In this document: piece by piece, positions 43,022 to 51,784 of the stretch
Position numbering within the stretch: position 1 is the first letter of the stretch
How the letters are laid out: each line of letters opens with the position of its first letter
Assembly (NCBI GenBank): GCA_900109485.1
Contig: FOAY01000007.1
Coordinates: 82,550-146,549, forward strand
Direction of reading: 5' to 3'
From: Kosakonia sacchari
GTDB lineage: Bacteria > Pseudomonadota > Gammaproteobacteria > Enterobacterales > Enterobacteriaceae
Length of the DNA stretch: 64,000 bases
Translations under genes and position numbers: made by a program
The notes under the pieces: model-generated
Database searches by the model: none
What the model was told of the DNA's origin: nothing
The model's input: the letters and a program-made list of their open reading frames with translations, nothing else

Positions 43022-43657
43022 ATGACAACCGATGTCACATGCGGTACGAAAAAAAGTCGTGGACGACCAAAAGTCTTCGACAGAGCGGAGATGATGGACA
43101 AAGCGATGATGCTGTTCTGGCAGCATGGTTATGAAGCGACATCGCTGGCCGAGCTGGCGGAAGCCACCGGCGCGAAAGCGCCAACGCTGTATGCGGAGTT
43201 CACCAATAAAGAAGGGCTATTTATGGCGGTTCTCGACCGCTACATGGCGCGCTTTATTGCCAAACACCAGGCGACGCTGTTTTGTGATGAGAAGAGCGTA
43301 ACCCAGGCGCTGCGGGATTATTTCACTGCGGTCGTCAGCTGTTTTACCCGTAACGACACGCCAGCGGGCTGTTTTTTGATCAACACCTCTGCCACGGTAT
43401 CATCGTCGGCTGAGCCTATCGTTGAGACGATCAGAGAAAAGCATGCCTCGCAGGAACAGACCCTGCTGACGTTTTTGCAGCAGCGCCAGTTGCGCGGCGA
43501 GATCCCGTCACACAGCGATCTGCCGGTTATTGCGCATTTTTTAATGTGTATTGTGCAGGGGATGGCGGTCAGCGCGCGGGAAGGTGCGACGCGGGAAAAG
43601 CTGATGGAGATTATCGACACCACGCTGCGCTTATGGCCGGAGCTGGTGAAAGCGTGA
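43022..43657 (+). CDS. TetR-family regulator
   Basis: A 211-residue regulator. ATG 43022 follows AAGGGAGGAACC; a frame extension 18 bp upstream is less likely. The HTH region SRGRPKVFDRAEMMDKAMML and LAELAEATGAKAPTLYAEF is typical of the AcrR/NemR-like subgroup, and the cysteine in PAGCFLINTS marks the common C-terminal TetR_C fold. It is divergent from bhsA and is followed by a convergent small monooxygenase gene. Ligand and target are unknown. Confidence 0.85.
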   Translation: MTTDVTCGTKKSRGRPKVFDRAEMMDKAMMLFWQHGYEATSLAELAEATGAKAPTLYAEFTNKEGLFMAVLDRYMARFIAKHQATLFCDEKSVTQALRDYFTAVVSCFTRNDTPAGCFLINTSATVSSSAEPIVETIREKHASQEQTLLTFLQQRQLRGEIPSHSDLPVIAHFLMCIVQGMAVSAREGATREKLMEIIDTTLRLWPELVKA

Positions 43658-43695
43658 AGACAAGAAACCCAGGCCAGAATGCCTGGGTTTGGTTG

Positions 43696-43986
43696 TCAGG
43701 CGACGGCGGTCAGCGTCGTTACCTGCAAATCGGCTAAGCCGTCAATGGCGCTGACCAGCGCTTTGAACGGCGCGGCCTGTTCATGCTGCGCCAGCATTTG
43801 CGCTGATTGCCAGCGCTCAATCATCACGAACTGATGATCGTTTTTGCTGTTGACATGTAACTGGTACAGCTCGCATCCCGGCTCGCCCTGAACGTCTCGT
43901 TCCACGGTTTTCAGCGCCTGGGCTACTTTGTCGCGTGCGCCTGCGTGGGCGGTAATGGTGGCGACAATGGTGATTTTTTCCTGCAT
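43696..43986 (-). CDS. Antibiotic biosynthesis monooxygenase-fold protein (YgiN-like)
   Basis: A 96-residue ABM-domain protein: KITIVATITAHAGARDKVAQ, ERDVQGEPGCELYQLH, FVMIERWQSAQMLAQHEQAA. This dimeric ferredoxin-like fold includes quinol monooxygenase YgiN and many small oxidoreductases or epimerases. Function here is uncertain. It is convergent with the TetR gene. Confidence 0.85.
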   Translation of the reverse strand: MQEKITIVATITAHAGARDKVAQALKTVERDVQGEPGCELYQLHVNSKNDHQFVMIERWQSAQMLAQHEQAAPFKALVSAIDGLADLQVTTLTAVA

Positions 43987-44116
43987 TTTTCTGCTCCTTT
44001 AAACGTATAAAACTGCGATCAGTCTACGCCGCCTGGGCGAACAAATAATCCCCTTTCGGGCGACAGCACTTTTATCCGCGAAGAGAAAATAGGCACCCGC
44101 CAGGAGAAAATAGGGC

Positions 44117-45052
44117 TTAGCGCCCGGTACGCAACGACTGCGGCGGAATGCCATAGCCGCGAATAAAGACTTCCCGCATATGGCGGCGATCGCGAAAACC
44201 CGATTCGCGGGCGATGGCGTCCAGCGACAAACGGCTTTGCTCAATCATCAGCCGCGCAGCTTCCAGACGTAATCCCTCAATCGCCTTGGCCGGCGATTTC
44301 CCCGTCTCCTGACGAAACAGGCGGCTAAGCTGGCGGGCGCTCAGATGGACGGCATCGGCCAGCAGTTCCACCGTCAGCGCTTTGCTCAGGTTGCTGCGGG
44401 CATATTCGATCGCGCTTTGCAGACGATCGGAGCGCGGCGCCAGCGACAGCATCTCTGAATGCTGCGTTTGCCCGCCGGAGCGCCGCTGGTTCATCACCAG
44501 ATTGTGCGCCACCGCGCGGGCGATCTCCGCGCCCAGATCTTTTTCCACCATGCCGAGCGCCATATCCAGCCCGGCGGTCATGCCTGCGGAGGTCCAGATC
44601 CGATCATCAATGATAAAAATGCGATCATCTTCAAGCTGAATGTCGGGATGCAACTGCAACAAACTGCGGGCGTGCGCCCAGTGCGTGGTCGCGCGTTTTT
44701 TATCCAGTAATCCGGCCTGCGCCAGCACAAAGGCGCCGGTGCAGACTCCCGCAATGCGGCGTGCCCGCAGCGCAGTGGTTTGCAAAAAATGGACGATGCC
44801 AGCCGATGCCGGTTCTGCAACCGGTGTCAGTACGCCCGCCACCAGCCAGCTATCCACCTGGGTGTCATCCGAAAGCGGCAGCGAATCCACGCCAATGCCC
44901 GATGATGAGCGCACCGTGCCGCCAAATTCGGAGTAGACCACCGGCTGGTAAAAGGCTTTGCCGCTGACCGTGTTGGCAAACTCAAACACGGTCAGCGTGG
45001 ACAGCGCCAGCATCTGGAAATGGTCGGCAATGATGAAGCCAATTTTGTGCAT
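44117..45052 (-). CDS. GlxA-family AraC-type regulator
   Basis: A 311-residue protein with an N-terminal DJ-1/PfpI amidase-like domain (about 1-185; GVCTGAFVLAQAGLLDKKRA contains the conserved Cys) and a C-terminal AraC/XylS domain (about 210-311; LLADAVHLSARQLSRLFRQE, AIARESGFRDRRHMREVFIR). This is the GlxA/FtrA layout, in which the amidase-like domain senses a metabolite. It lies downstream of a decayed transporter and an SDR gene on the same strand, the presumed former regulon. Confidence 0.88.
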   Translation of the reverse strand: MHKIGFIIADHFQMLALSTLTVFEFANTVSGKAFYQPVVYSEFGGTVRSSSGIGVDSLPLSDDTQVDSWLVAGVLTPVAEPASAGIVHFLQTTALRARRIAGVCTGAFVLAQAGLLDKKRATTHWAHARSLLQLHPDIQLEDDRIFIIDDRIWTSAGMTAGLDMALGMVEKDLGAEIARAVAHNLVMNQRRSGGQTQHSEMLSLAPRSDRLQSAIEYARSNLSKALTVELLADAVHLSARQLSRLFRQETGKSPAKAIEGLRLEAARLMIEQSRLSLDAIARESGFRDRRHMREVFIRGYGIPPQSLRTGR

Positions 45053-45061
45053 CGCGACTCC

Positions 45062-45335
45062 CTAAGATCGCAGGCTGGCGGGCTGGAGCGTCGGGCAGCG
45101 AACGCGTAATCGCTCCGAAATCAGCAGGCTGATTAACGCCAGTAATAAGAACAGGACAGCGCTGAGCATCACACCATAAAAACCCAACAGCGGGTAGATC
45201 CACGACGCGACGGCAAAGAGAAACGCGGCCTGGGCCAAACGCCCGCATTCCGGCCCGCTTGCGCATCAGAGGGGTGAAAACGTGCTGCGCCACGCGCGAA
45301 GAGCAGAACGAAAATGGCGAGCACGTTTCTGTGAG
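45062..45335 (-). pseudogene. Decayed membrane transporter (MFS-like) remnant
   Basis: The minus strand encodes a transporter-like tail, LAQAAFLFAVASWIYPLLGF followed by hydrophobic helices and SERLRVRCPTLQ, ending in a stop at 45062. Further upstream VLAIFVLLFARGAARF continues in another frame, and an in-frame stop separates the two. Only one or two helices remain of what was probably an MFS permease between the SDR and the GlxA-type regulator. The family call is moderate. Confidence 0.5.
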
Positions 45336-45338
45336 CGG

Positions 45339-46154
45339 TCAGTGGGTGACGGTTGCGCGATAGCGCTCTGCCGGTACGTTTGTGGAGAGTTGCGGCATCA
45401 GCGCCCGGCGATGCTGTTCCAGTGCCTGCCAGTCGGCGTCGTTATGCAGAGAAGGAATGGTCACCAGCTCGCCCTGCTGAAAGCCCACCAGCGCCGCATC
45501 CACCATGTCCGTGGCGCTCATGACAATGGCTTTGTCGAGTTGTTCCAGCGGCAGGCCGCCGTTGTCCCAGAATGGCGTTGCTGTCGCGCCAGGCAGTACG
45601 GCCTGCACCTGAATGCCTTTATCGGCCAGTTCGTGATGCAGTGACTGACTAAACGCCAGCACAAAGGCTTTTGTCCCGCCGTATACGCCGTTCAGCACTT
45701 CGGGGGCGATGGCGACGATGGACGAAATATTGATGACCGCGCCTGCGCCACGGGCGACGAAGCCGGGCACCACCGCGTAAGTGAGGCGGGTGAGGGCGGT
45801 AACGTTCAGATTGATCATCGCTTCCATGCGATCGATTTCGCTTCCCAGCAGCGGCGTATGCGTGCCGACGCCAGCGTTATTGACCAGCAGTGTGATGCTG
45901 GCGTCTTCGCGCAGTCTGGCTTCCAGCGCACGGAGCTGTTGCGGATCGTTGAGGTCGGCGGCGATCGCCTCCACGTTACGCGACGTATCTGCGGTAATGT
46001 GGCTGGCCATCTGGTTCAGGCGGTTATGGTTGCGGGCAACGATAATCAAGTCGTAACCCATACGGGCCAGGCGGTTGGCGTAAATCGCGCCGATACCGGT
46101 TGATGCGCCGGTAATAACGGCAGTGCCTTTGTGGTGTTGTGTTGCGATGTTCAT
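45339..46154 (-). CDS. Short-chain dehydrogenase/reductase
   Basis: A 271-residue classical SDR: TAVITGASTGIGAIYANRLA (nucleotide motif near 12), NNAGVGTHTP, catalytic Ser in NISSIVA and YGGTKAFVLA with Tyr and Lys. It oxidises or reduces an alcohol/ketone with NAD(P). It is followed on the same strand by the transporter remnant and the GlxA-type regulator. Substrate unknown. Confidence 0.87.
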   Translation of the reverse strand: MNIATQHHKGTAVITGASTGIGAIYANRLARMGYDLIIVARNHNRLNQMASHITADTSRNVEAIAADLNDPQQLRALEARLREDASITLLVNNAGVGTHTPLLGSEIDRMEAMINLNVTALTRLTYAVVPGFVARGAGAVINISSIVAIAPEVLNGVYGGTKAFVLAFSQSLHHELADKGIQVQAVLPGATATPFWDNGGLPLEQLDKAIVMSATDMVDAALVGFQQGELVTIPSLHNDADWQALEQHRRALMPQLSTNVPAERYRATVTH

Positions 46155-46293
46155 AGCAGACTCCCAGGTTCGACAATGGATGCGATGGAAGCATCATAAG
46201 TGAGCCAGAGACGTCTTAAATGACGTTGATAGTGCTGATTCAGGACATTTATAAAAATAACTTCCCGCAACGGAAATCTGCCGATCGCCCGGT

Positions 46294-47187
46294 TTATTGC
46301 TGATTGAGCACCGCTTTACTCCAGTCATAAAATGCCCGCACGGAGGGCGGTAAATAGCGACTTTGCGGGTAAACCAGCGACAGGGGCAAGTCAAAGGCGT
46401 AGTTCTCCATACAGCGCACCAGCGCTCCGCTTGCCAGCCAGGGTTGCGCCAGATAACTGGCGACGCGAATCAGCCCCAGCCCTTGTATCCCGGCCTGAAT
46501 ATAGGCATCCGTATCGTCAACGATCAGCGTCTCGCTGAGGCGAATTTCGTGATCGTCGCCTGCATGGCTCAGCAGCCAGTCGGTGGTGCGCCCGGTGCGG
46601 TGATTCAGATAACCCACGGCCTTATGCTGGCGTAACGTCTGTAAATCAGCGGGATTGCCATACTGCGCGATGTACTGCGGGGAGGCCAGCACCACCCAGC
46701 TAAATTTCGCCAGTGGGCGGGCCACCAGCGTGGTGGAATCCTCCACTCTGCCGGTGCGAATCACGCAGTCGTATCCTTCCTGTATCACATCCTCAACGTT
46801 ATCGCTGGAGCACAGCGTCACCGACAGTTGCGGGTAGCGGTGCAAAAATTCACCCAGCCGGGGCAGAATGCAGTGTCGTGCCAGCGATTGCGGCATGCCG
46901 ATTTTCAGGCGACCTGCGGGCTGTCCGTGAGTGCCGGGAAAAGAGGACTCCAGCGCGGTGATATCATCCAGTATCCTTTTGCACGCCTCGTAGTAGCGGC
47001 TTCCTTCCGTCGTCACGCTGAGTTTGCGCGTGGTGCGCTGTAAAAGCTGTAAGCCCAGCCCGTTTTCCAGCTCTTTAATGACCCGCGAGACGGTGGATCG
47101 CGGCAGGCCGAGCGCTTCTGCGGTGCGGGCAAAACTGCGCGTTTCCACCACCTGCACATAAACGCGCATCGATTCCAGTTTATCCAC
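46294..47187 (-). CDS. LysR-family regulator
   Basis: A 297-residue LysR protein of the CrgA/DsdC-like group: MDKLESMRVYVQVVETRSFA, LGLPRSTVSRVIKELENGLG, LLQRTTRKLSVTTEG. It is divergent from the NmrA-like gene across 141 bp, so that gene is its likely target. Inducer unknown. Confidence 0.9.
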   Translation of the reverse strand: MDKLESMRVYVQVVETRSFARTAEALGLPRSTVSRVIKELENGLGLQLLQRTTRKLSVTTEGSRYYEACKRILDDITALESSFPGTHGQPAGRLKIGMPQSLARHCILPRLGEFLHRYPQLSVTLCSSDNVEDVIQEGYDCVIRTGRVEDSTTLVARPLAKFSWVVLASPQYIAQYGNPADLQTLRQHKAVGYLNHRTGRTTDWLLSHAGDDHEIRLSETLIVDDTDAYIQAGIQGLGLIRVASYLAQPWLASGALVRCMENYAFDLPLSLVYPQSRYLPPSVRAFYDWSKAVLNQQ

Positions 47188-47328
47188 TTTTCCCCCTCCG
47201 CCTGTTTTCGATTATCCCATTTTAACGAACAGTCTAACCTGAATTTTGTACCTTATCGCCATCACGCCTTCGCCGTAATCTTTTGTGCAGTGCAGTAAAA
47301 CTGCTGCCTGATTGAATGAGGACGCGAA

Positions 47329-48258
47329 ATGAATATACAGAACGAAAACGTATTGGTGCTTGGGGCGGGACAACTCGGCGCGGCGGTGCTGAACGCGCTG
47401 GTACCGGCCGTGACGCAGGCGCAGGGCACAGTCACGGTTGTGGTTTCGCCAGGCGCGTGGGATGAACGCGGCCATTTGCGATCGGCGGCACATCAAAAAT
47501 GGGTTGATCGCGGTGCGAGATTTATCGCTGTCGATATTGCGACCAGTACGGTTGACTCGCTCATCCCGCTGCTGGCGCAGTTTGCTACGGTGATCAATTG
47601 CATGGGCTTTGTCGCCGGAGCGGGTACGCAGCTTAAAATTACCCGCGCGGTGCTGGCCGCCGGTGTGCGCCGCTATTTTCCATGGCAGTTTGGCGTGGAT
47701 TACGACGTGGTGGGAAAAGGCAGCGGCCAGCCGGTGTGGGACGAGCAGTATGATGTCCGGGAACTGCTGCGGGCGCAAACCGGCACCGAATGGGTGATTG
47801 TGTCGACCGGTATGTTTACCAGTTTCCTGTTTGAACCGGCATTCGATGTGGTGAATCTGGAGCAAAAAACGGTGAATGCGCTGGGCGGATGGGAGACGCG
47901 GGTGACGGTGACTTCGCCTGCGGATATTGGTCGGCTAACTACCGCTATCTATCTGCATCAACCGCGCATTGTGAACGAAGTGGTGCTGATTGCCGGGGAA
48001 ACGCTCTCGTATGCCACGCTTGCGGATACCGTTGAAGCCGTAACCGGGCAGGCGTTTAAAAGAGGCGTCTATACGCTGCCTGCGTTAATGGATGCCTTAC
48101 GCCTGCAACCGGAGGATCAAATGTGCCGCTATCGCACCGCTTTCGCCCGCGGCGAAGGGGTCTGGTGGCCGATGGAGCAGACCTGGAACGCCCGGCATCA
48201 AATAGCGACGCAGGACGTTAAAGGCTGGTTGCAGGAACATCTGGCGCAAGCGGGCTAA
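47329..48258 (+). CDS. NmrA/isoflavone-reductase-like NAD(P)-binding protein
   Basis: A 309-residue atypical SDR: VLVLGAGQLGAAVLNALVPA (glycine-rich motif about 8-27), VINCMGFVAGAG and RYFPWQFGVDYDV, as in fungal and bacterial NmrA-like/isoflavone reductase homologues. These act as reductases or redox-sensing NADP-binding proteins. It is divergent from the LysR gene and probably controlled by it. Confidence 0.8.
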   Translation: MNIQNENVLVLGAGQLGAAVLNALVPAVTQAQGTVTVVVSPGAWDERGHLRSAAHQKWVDRGARFIAVDIATSTVDSLIPLLAQFATVINCMGFVAGAGTQLKITRAVLAAGVRRYFPWQFGVDYDVVGKGSGQPVWDEQYDVRELLRAQTGTEWVIVSTGMFTSFLFEPAFDVVNLEQKTVNALGGWETRVTVTSPADIGRLTTAIYLHQPRIVNEVVLIAGETLSYATLADTVEAVTGQAFKRGVYTLPALMDALRLQPEDQMCRYRTAFARGEGVWWPMEQTWNARHQIATQDVKGWLQEHLAQAG

Positions 48259-48272
48259 ATCGCCCGCAGGCA

Positions 48273-48911
48273 TCAATGGTGCAGCATTTCGTCGACGATC
48301 TGCGCTTTGTTCAAATTGTACGGATAGAAGGTCGGCCAGTTATCCATCTCTTTCAGTAGTGCTTGCTGGGATTCATTGCCCATAAAAATATGAAAATGCA
48401 GCGACTGGCGCGGCGCAATAATGTGGTCGCTGAACTGCACAAATTTCGGTGCTTTTGACTGCGCGTCTTTACATTCAAACAGATAGCGCACGCCTTTCTT
48501 ACCGGAGGTGTAGGTCAGAATTTTATAACCGGCGTAGTCATAGCGGCAGCGGGTGACCGTTTTGCCGGTGTGAAACTCAATCACGTTATTTTCAATGCCG
48601 ATGGTGTCGATGTTGGTCGCATACCCTTTTTTGTAGTAAGCGCGATACTCCTCCACCGTTTTGTCGCCGTGCTGCGCTTTTTTCTTCAGCACCGGATCGA
48701 GATCGCCGTTCAGCAGATATGGGTTCAGCGATTGCCAGATGCCGTCCCAGTCCGACAGTGACCGATCCTTGACATCTTTATCGTCGATAATGCCTTCGCT
48801 GGCTTTGCGTTCCACCTCTGTCAGCGGCTTTCCGTGGTGATGATCGTGAGCCATGCCCTGTGTGCTACCCAGTAATACACCCATACCCAGAACAAAGGCG
48901 GATTTCTTCAT
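48273..48911 (-). CDS. zinT: ZinT periplasmic zinc-binding protein
   Basis: A 212-residue secreted protein (E. coli ZinT 216) with signal peptide [20 protein letters not shown], the His-rich start [25 protein letters not shown] and the metal-site region [10 protein letters not shown], ending DEMLHH. It binds zinc in the periplasm and helps ZnuABC under zinc starvation. ATG 48911 is preferred to an ATG two codons upstream. A perfect Zur-type palindrome lies 40 bp upstream, so Zur repression is expected. Confidence 0.95.
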   Translation of the reverse strand: MKKSAFVLGMGVLLGSTQGMAHDHHHGKPLTEVERKASEGIIDDKDVKDRSLSDWDGIWQSLNPYLLNGDLDPVLKKKAQHGDKTVEEYRAYYKKGYATNIDTIGIENNVIEFHTGKTVTRCRYDYAGYKILTYTSGKKGVRYLFECKDAQSKAPKFVQFSDHIIAPRQSLHFHIFMGNESQQALLKEMDNWPTFYPYNLNKAQIVDEMLHH

Positions 48912-48947
48912 GATCATACTGCGCTCCCTGATGATTTGTTATGTAAT

Positions 48948-48969
48948 GAGATGTTATAATATAACAATA
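48948..48969. promoter_or_regulatory. Zur box of zinT
   Basis: TGTTATA-A-TATAACA (48952-48966) is a perfect 7-1-7 palindrome, the enterobacterial Zur consensus, about 40 bp before the zinT start. Confidence 0.88.
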
Positions 48970-49141
48970 TTGGAAATCATCAATGCGTGCAACTTAGCTT
49001 CGGTTATAAAACATAGCATCATCTATATGTTGATGATAAATAAGTAATTTTTGCCTTTTTCTCATTGCTGTGGCACCATTGACGCTCTTTTCGCAGCGCA
49101 GTGTTTTTCCCCTCTGTTGAGGCGGTTTTAAAGGGTGAGCA

Positions 49142-49711
49142 ATGAGTTTCTATGCAATGACTATTCTGGCCTTCGGTATGTCGATGGACTCCTTCGCCGC
49201 TGCCATTGGCAAGGGCGCGGTGTTACAACGTCCGCCCGTTCGCGAAGCGCTGAGAACAGGGTTGATCTTCGGCATCATTGAGGCTATCACGCCGGTCATT
49301 GGCTGGGCTGTGGGGCTAGCCGCCAGCCAGTACATCATGCACTGGGATCACTGGATCGCCTTTGTGCTGCTGCTGGCGCTTGGCGCGCGGATGGTGAAAG
49401 AGGGGTTGGGCAAATCGCCTGACGAAAACGTTGAAGCGCCGCGCCGTCACGGCTTTTGGCTGCTGGTGACCACCGCCATTGCCACCAGTCTGGATGCGAT
49501 GGCCGTGGGCGTCGGGCTGGCGTTCCTCAATGTTAATATCGTGGCGACCGCGCTGATGATTGGCCTGGCAACAACCATTATGGCGACCACGGGCATGTTA
49601 CTGGGGCGTTTTCTTGGCGCGGCGATCGGCAAATGGGCGGAAGTGCTCGGCGGCGTGGTGCTGATGGGTATTGGCAGTTCAATTCTGGTTGAGCACCTGG
49701 GCTTACTGTAA
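49142..49711 (+). CDS. mntP: MntP manganese efflux protein
   Basis: A 189-residue membrane protein with six helices and the duplicated MntP motifs [16 protein letters not shown] (about 10-25) and [18 protein letters not shown] (about 112-130), whose Asp residues bind Mn(II). It exports excess manganese. In E. coli mntP is preceded by a yybP-ykoY riboswitch; I do not see one in the 224 bp upstream. ATG follows AAAGGGTGAGCA. Confidence 0.95.
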   Translation: MSFYAMTILAFGMSMDSFAAAIGKGAVLQRPPVREALRTGLIFGIIEAITPVIGWAVGLAASQYIMHWDHWIAFVLLLALGARMVKEGLGKSPDENVEAPRRHGFWLLVTTAIATSLDAMAVGVGLAFLNVNIVATALMIGLATTIMATTGMLLGRFLGAAIGKWAEVLGGVVLMGIGSSILVEHLGLL

Positions 49712-49746
49712 CTTGCCTCGAGGGGCAAAATCATTAACAATGCGCC

Positions 49747-49806
49747 AGAAGGTGATGGCGTTCCACCTTACCCAACCGCTTCCCGGAGAAGCTGATGACG
49801 CCTGAT
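49747..49806 (+). promoter_or_regulatory. Fluoride riboswitch (crcB motif)
   Basis: The conserved core is readable: GGTGATGGCGTTCCACC (49751-49767), AACCGC, hairpin GCTTC-CCGGA-GAAGC (49778-49792) and TGATGACGCC (49793-49802). This matches the crcB RNA motif, in which GGCGT and ACGCC form the pseudoknot around fluoride. It lies 84 bp before crcB. Confidence 0.92.
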
Positions 49807-49840
49807 ATGACTCTTAAATGGAGGCATGTCGGGCGTTTTT
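49798..49840 (+). terminator. Fluoride-riboswitch expression platform terminator
   Basis: ACGCCTGATAT (49798-49808) pairs with ATGTCGGGCGT (49826-49836; two G-U pairs), followed by TTTTT. The 5' arm includes the pseudoknot strand ACGCC, so fluoride binding and terminator formation exclude each other. A second stem, GAGGCATG (49821-49828) with CATGCCTC (49856-49863), may act as antiterminator. Confidence 0.75.
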
Positions 49841-49889
49841 CTTTTGTCCCTCCCGCATGCCTCAACGTGATGTATTGATGAGGTAAAAC

Positions 49890-50267
49890 ATGCTGAAGTC
49901 TTTATTTGCCGTCATTGTGGGTGGTTCCGCAGGCTGCGTTATCCGCTGGCTGCTCTCTGTGCGTTTAAATGCGCTTTTTCCCAATCTGCCGCCGGGTACG
50001 CTGCTGGTTAACCTGCTGGGTGGCATGATCATTGGTGGCGCGCTGGCGTTCTTTACGCGCCAGCCGCATCTCGATCCCACCTGGCGATTGCTGATCACCA
50101 CGGGCCTGTGCGGCGGCATGACAACGTTTTCAACCTTCTCGCTGGAAATTTTCGCGCAGTTGCAAACGGGAAATTATCTATGGGCAATGACCTCCGTGCT
50201 GGTGCACGTGCTGGGATCGTTGCTGATGACGGCGCTGGGTTTTACGCTGGTTAACGCCCTGTATTGA
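49890..50267 (+). CDS. crcB: CrcB/FluC fluoride exporter
   Basis: A 125-residue protein with four membrane helices: GGSAGCVIRWLLS, GTLLVNLLGGMIIGGALAFF with the conserved Asn, and GLCGGMTTFSTFSLE with the fluoride-lining Phe box. It forms the dual-topology dimeric Fluc channel that expels fluoride. The riboswitch upstream activates it when fluoride is present. Confidence 0.95.
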   Translation: MLKSLFAVIVGGSAGCVIRWLLSVRLNALFPNLPPGTLLVNLLGGMIIGGALAFFTRQPHLDPTWRLLITTGLCGGMTTFSTFSLEIFAQLQTGNYLWAMTSVLVHVLGSLLMTALGFTLVNALY

Positions 50268-50539
50268 GCCTGTGCGCAGGGGGAGATAAATATCTTCCCC
50301 GCTCTTTAACCGTAAAAATGCCAGGACTATTAGCAACCTTTTTATTTTAATCTTGCGAAGATGTTTTTTCTGAATTTTTAAATGGCACCATGAGTGAGTA
50401 TTGACTAATGACACTAAATAAGCAGAATTAGGAACATTGACGCAACGGACACACACCATATAGCCCGTAATAATTATTAAGAACAAGCGCTTTGGCAATA
50501 TCAGTTGTTGGAAAAATCTGATAGCGGGAAATATTATAT

Positions 50540-50845
50540 TTGTGTTTTTTTATTTTATTTTGCTTACTGGGAAACGGTAAGCCAGAATGGTTCGCAAACC
50601 AGGTTTTTCGCCATTTACATGTGAGTCTGGAGTGGTTGATGGGCAAAGAACAAGAGAGTTACGGAATGCACGATTTTTTCAGAGGTGACACTTCAGGCCA
50701 TGAAATGATTGAGCGCTATACGTATGTAAAAATTATTAATTTTGATGCGGCTGATACGATTAGTTTTGAGTTTTCCCCATATCAAAAATATTTTATTTCA
50801 ATTATGGCGAATCGCAAACCACCTGCCGAAAATAGCAATCAATAG
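50540..50845 (+). pseudogene. Fragment of HTH (XRE-like) regulator
   Basis: The frame runs from TTG 50540 for 101 codons. The segment NGKPEWFANQVFRHLHVSLE with WLMGKEQES resembles the end of an XRE/Cro-type HTH domain. The N-terminal half of such a domain is missing; an in-frame stop lies 18 bp upstream of the TTG. The rest (MHDFFRGDTSGHEMIERYTY) could be the beginning of a repressor C-terminal region. A truncated phage-like repressor is likely; a small intact protein cannot be excluded. Confidence 0.4.
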
Positions 50846-51179
50846 CTTCCATTACTGAATGTAAAAATAAATTTATTGGCAGCGCAGCGAACTCGCAATG
50901 TACTGCCCATCATATTGGACGAAAAATCCGAAAAAGAACCTTCAGACCCAGGAAATCCGCTCTGTGTCTGAAGGCATGCAAATGCATCTTCGTTACTAAC
51001 AATGAGCGTGCTAACAAATTGTAAAACTATGATCAGAGTACCCCTATAAAACAGGGAGTTGTAATGAAAATAAAAGATCTTTGTGAATGAATATTTTCAT
51101 CATTAGTGCATTGAAGTTATTGATAATCTGATCATATTTCATCCATTCCGACGTTTGAAACCCTGGTGTCGCACTTGCA

Positions 51180-51207
51180 GCCGTCCCTTGCGGGCGGCTT
51201 TTTTTTT
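51180..51207 (+). terminator. Orphan intrinsic terminator (possible sRNA 3' end)
   Basis: GCCGTCCC-TTGC-GGGCGGC stem followed by nine T residues, with no gene ending upstream on the plus strand within 330 bp. It may end a small RNA starting within the preceding 70-150 bp. Confidence 0.7.
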
Positions 51208-51271
51208 ACCAGCTAAAGATTTTTGTTGGTCGCGATGCGCATCATCAGCTACTGCCTGCGCAGCCTGGCGC

Positions 51272-51556
51272 CTAATCGCTTTTTTTCTCTACGTGCCCAA
51301 GTGGTTTTTCCGGGAAGCAGTAGTCGCGCACGCGGCGTTTTAACTCTGCCGCATCGGGAAAACCGCCTTCCTGCTTGCGATCCCAGATGACTGTGCCATC
51401 GATATCAATCACAAAAATACCACCGGTGCCGGGGATCAGGCGCACCGATCCGAGATCGGTACTGAACGTATGCAGCAGTTCTTGCGCCATCCAGCTGGCG
51501 CGCAGCATCCAGTTACACTGCGAGCAATAATGTAAAGTAATCGCCGGTTTGTTCAT
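51272..51556 (-). CDS. SelT/SelW/SelH (Rdx) family protein
   Basis: A 94-residue thioredoxin-like protein with the redox motif CSQC (Cys11-Cys14) in ITLHYCSQCNWMLRASW and the conserved GTGGIFVI and DGTVIWDRK strands. It is the bacterial cysteine form of the selenoprotein W-like Rdx family, thought to act in thiol redox reactions. It is divergent from the haemin receptor gene, with the Fur box between them, so iron control is possible. Confidence 0.85.
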   Translation of the reverse strand: MNKPAITLHYCSQCNWMLRASWMAQELLHTFSTDLGSVRLIPGTGGIFVIDIDGTVIWDRKQEGGFPDAAELKRRVRDYCFPEKPLGHVEKKSD

Positions 51557-51642
51557 TTTCTCGTCCCTCCAAAAGACGAATCAGACAGCAAAGTGTATGC
51601 AAATTGCGGACGCAAAGGTGAGAAGTTTATGAACCTATTGCA

Positions 51643-51664
51643 AGTGATAATCATTATCATTAAT
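51643..51664. promoter_or_regulatory. Fur box of the hmu locus
   Basis: GTGATAATCATTATCATTAA contains GATAATCATTATC, matching the Fur consensus GATAATGATAATCATTATC over most positions. It lies about 120 bp before the receptor start. Confidence 0.88.
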
Positions 51665-51784
51665 ATCTAATCTCATAACATAACGATAACCTGCTTTTTT
51701 GTCCTGACGTATTCTCGTTTCGTGGAACGACTGGAAGTAAGACGTGAGCCTGATACTAATAAATTCTAAGGCTTACAAAACATT

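Larger units (their letters stand above)
50268..51271. other. A+T-rich 1-kb stretch with few genes
   Basis: Apart from the HTH fragment at 50.54-50.85 kb and the orphan terminator at 51.18 kb, I see no supported gene. Composition is much A+T-richer than the flanks, suggesting a remnant of imported DNA. Confidence 0.5.

Noticed and set aside
48918..49141. yybP-ykoY manganese riboswitch before mntP
   Set aside because: Expected from E. coli, but I do not find its conserved loops in this gap.
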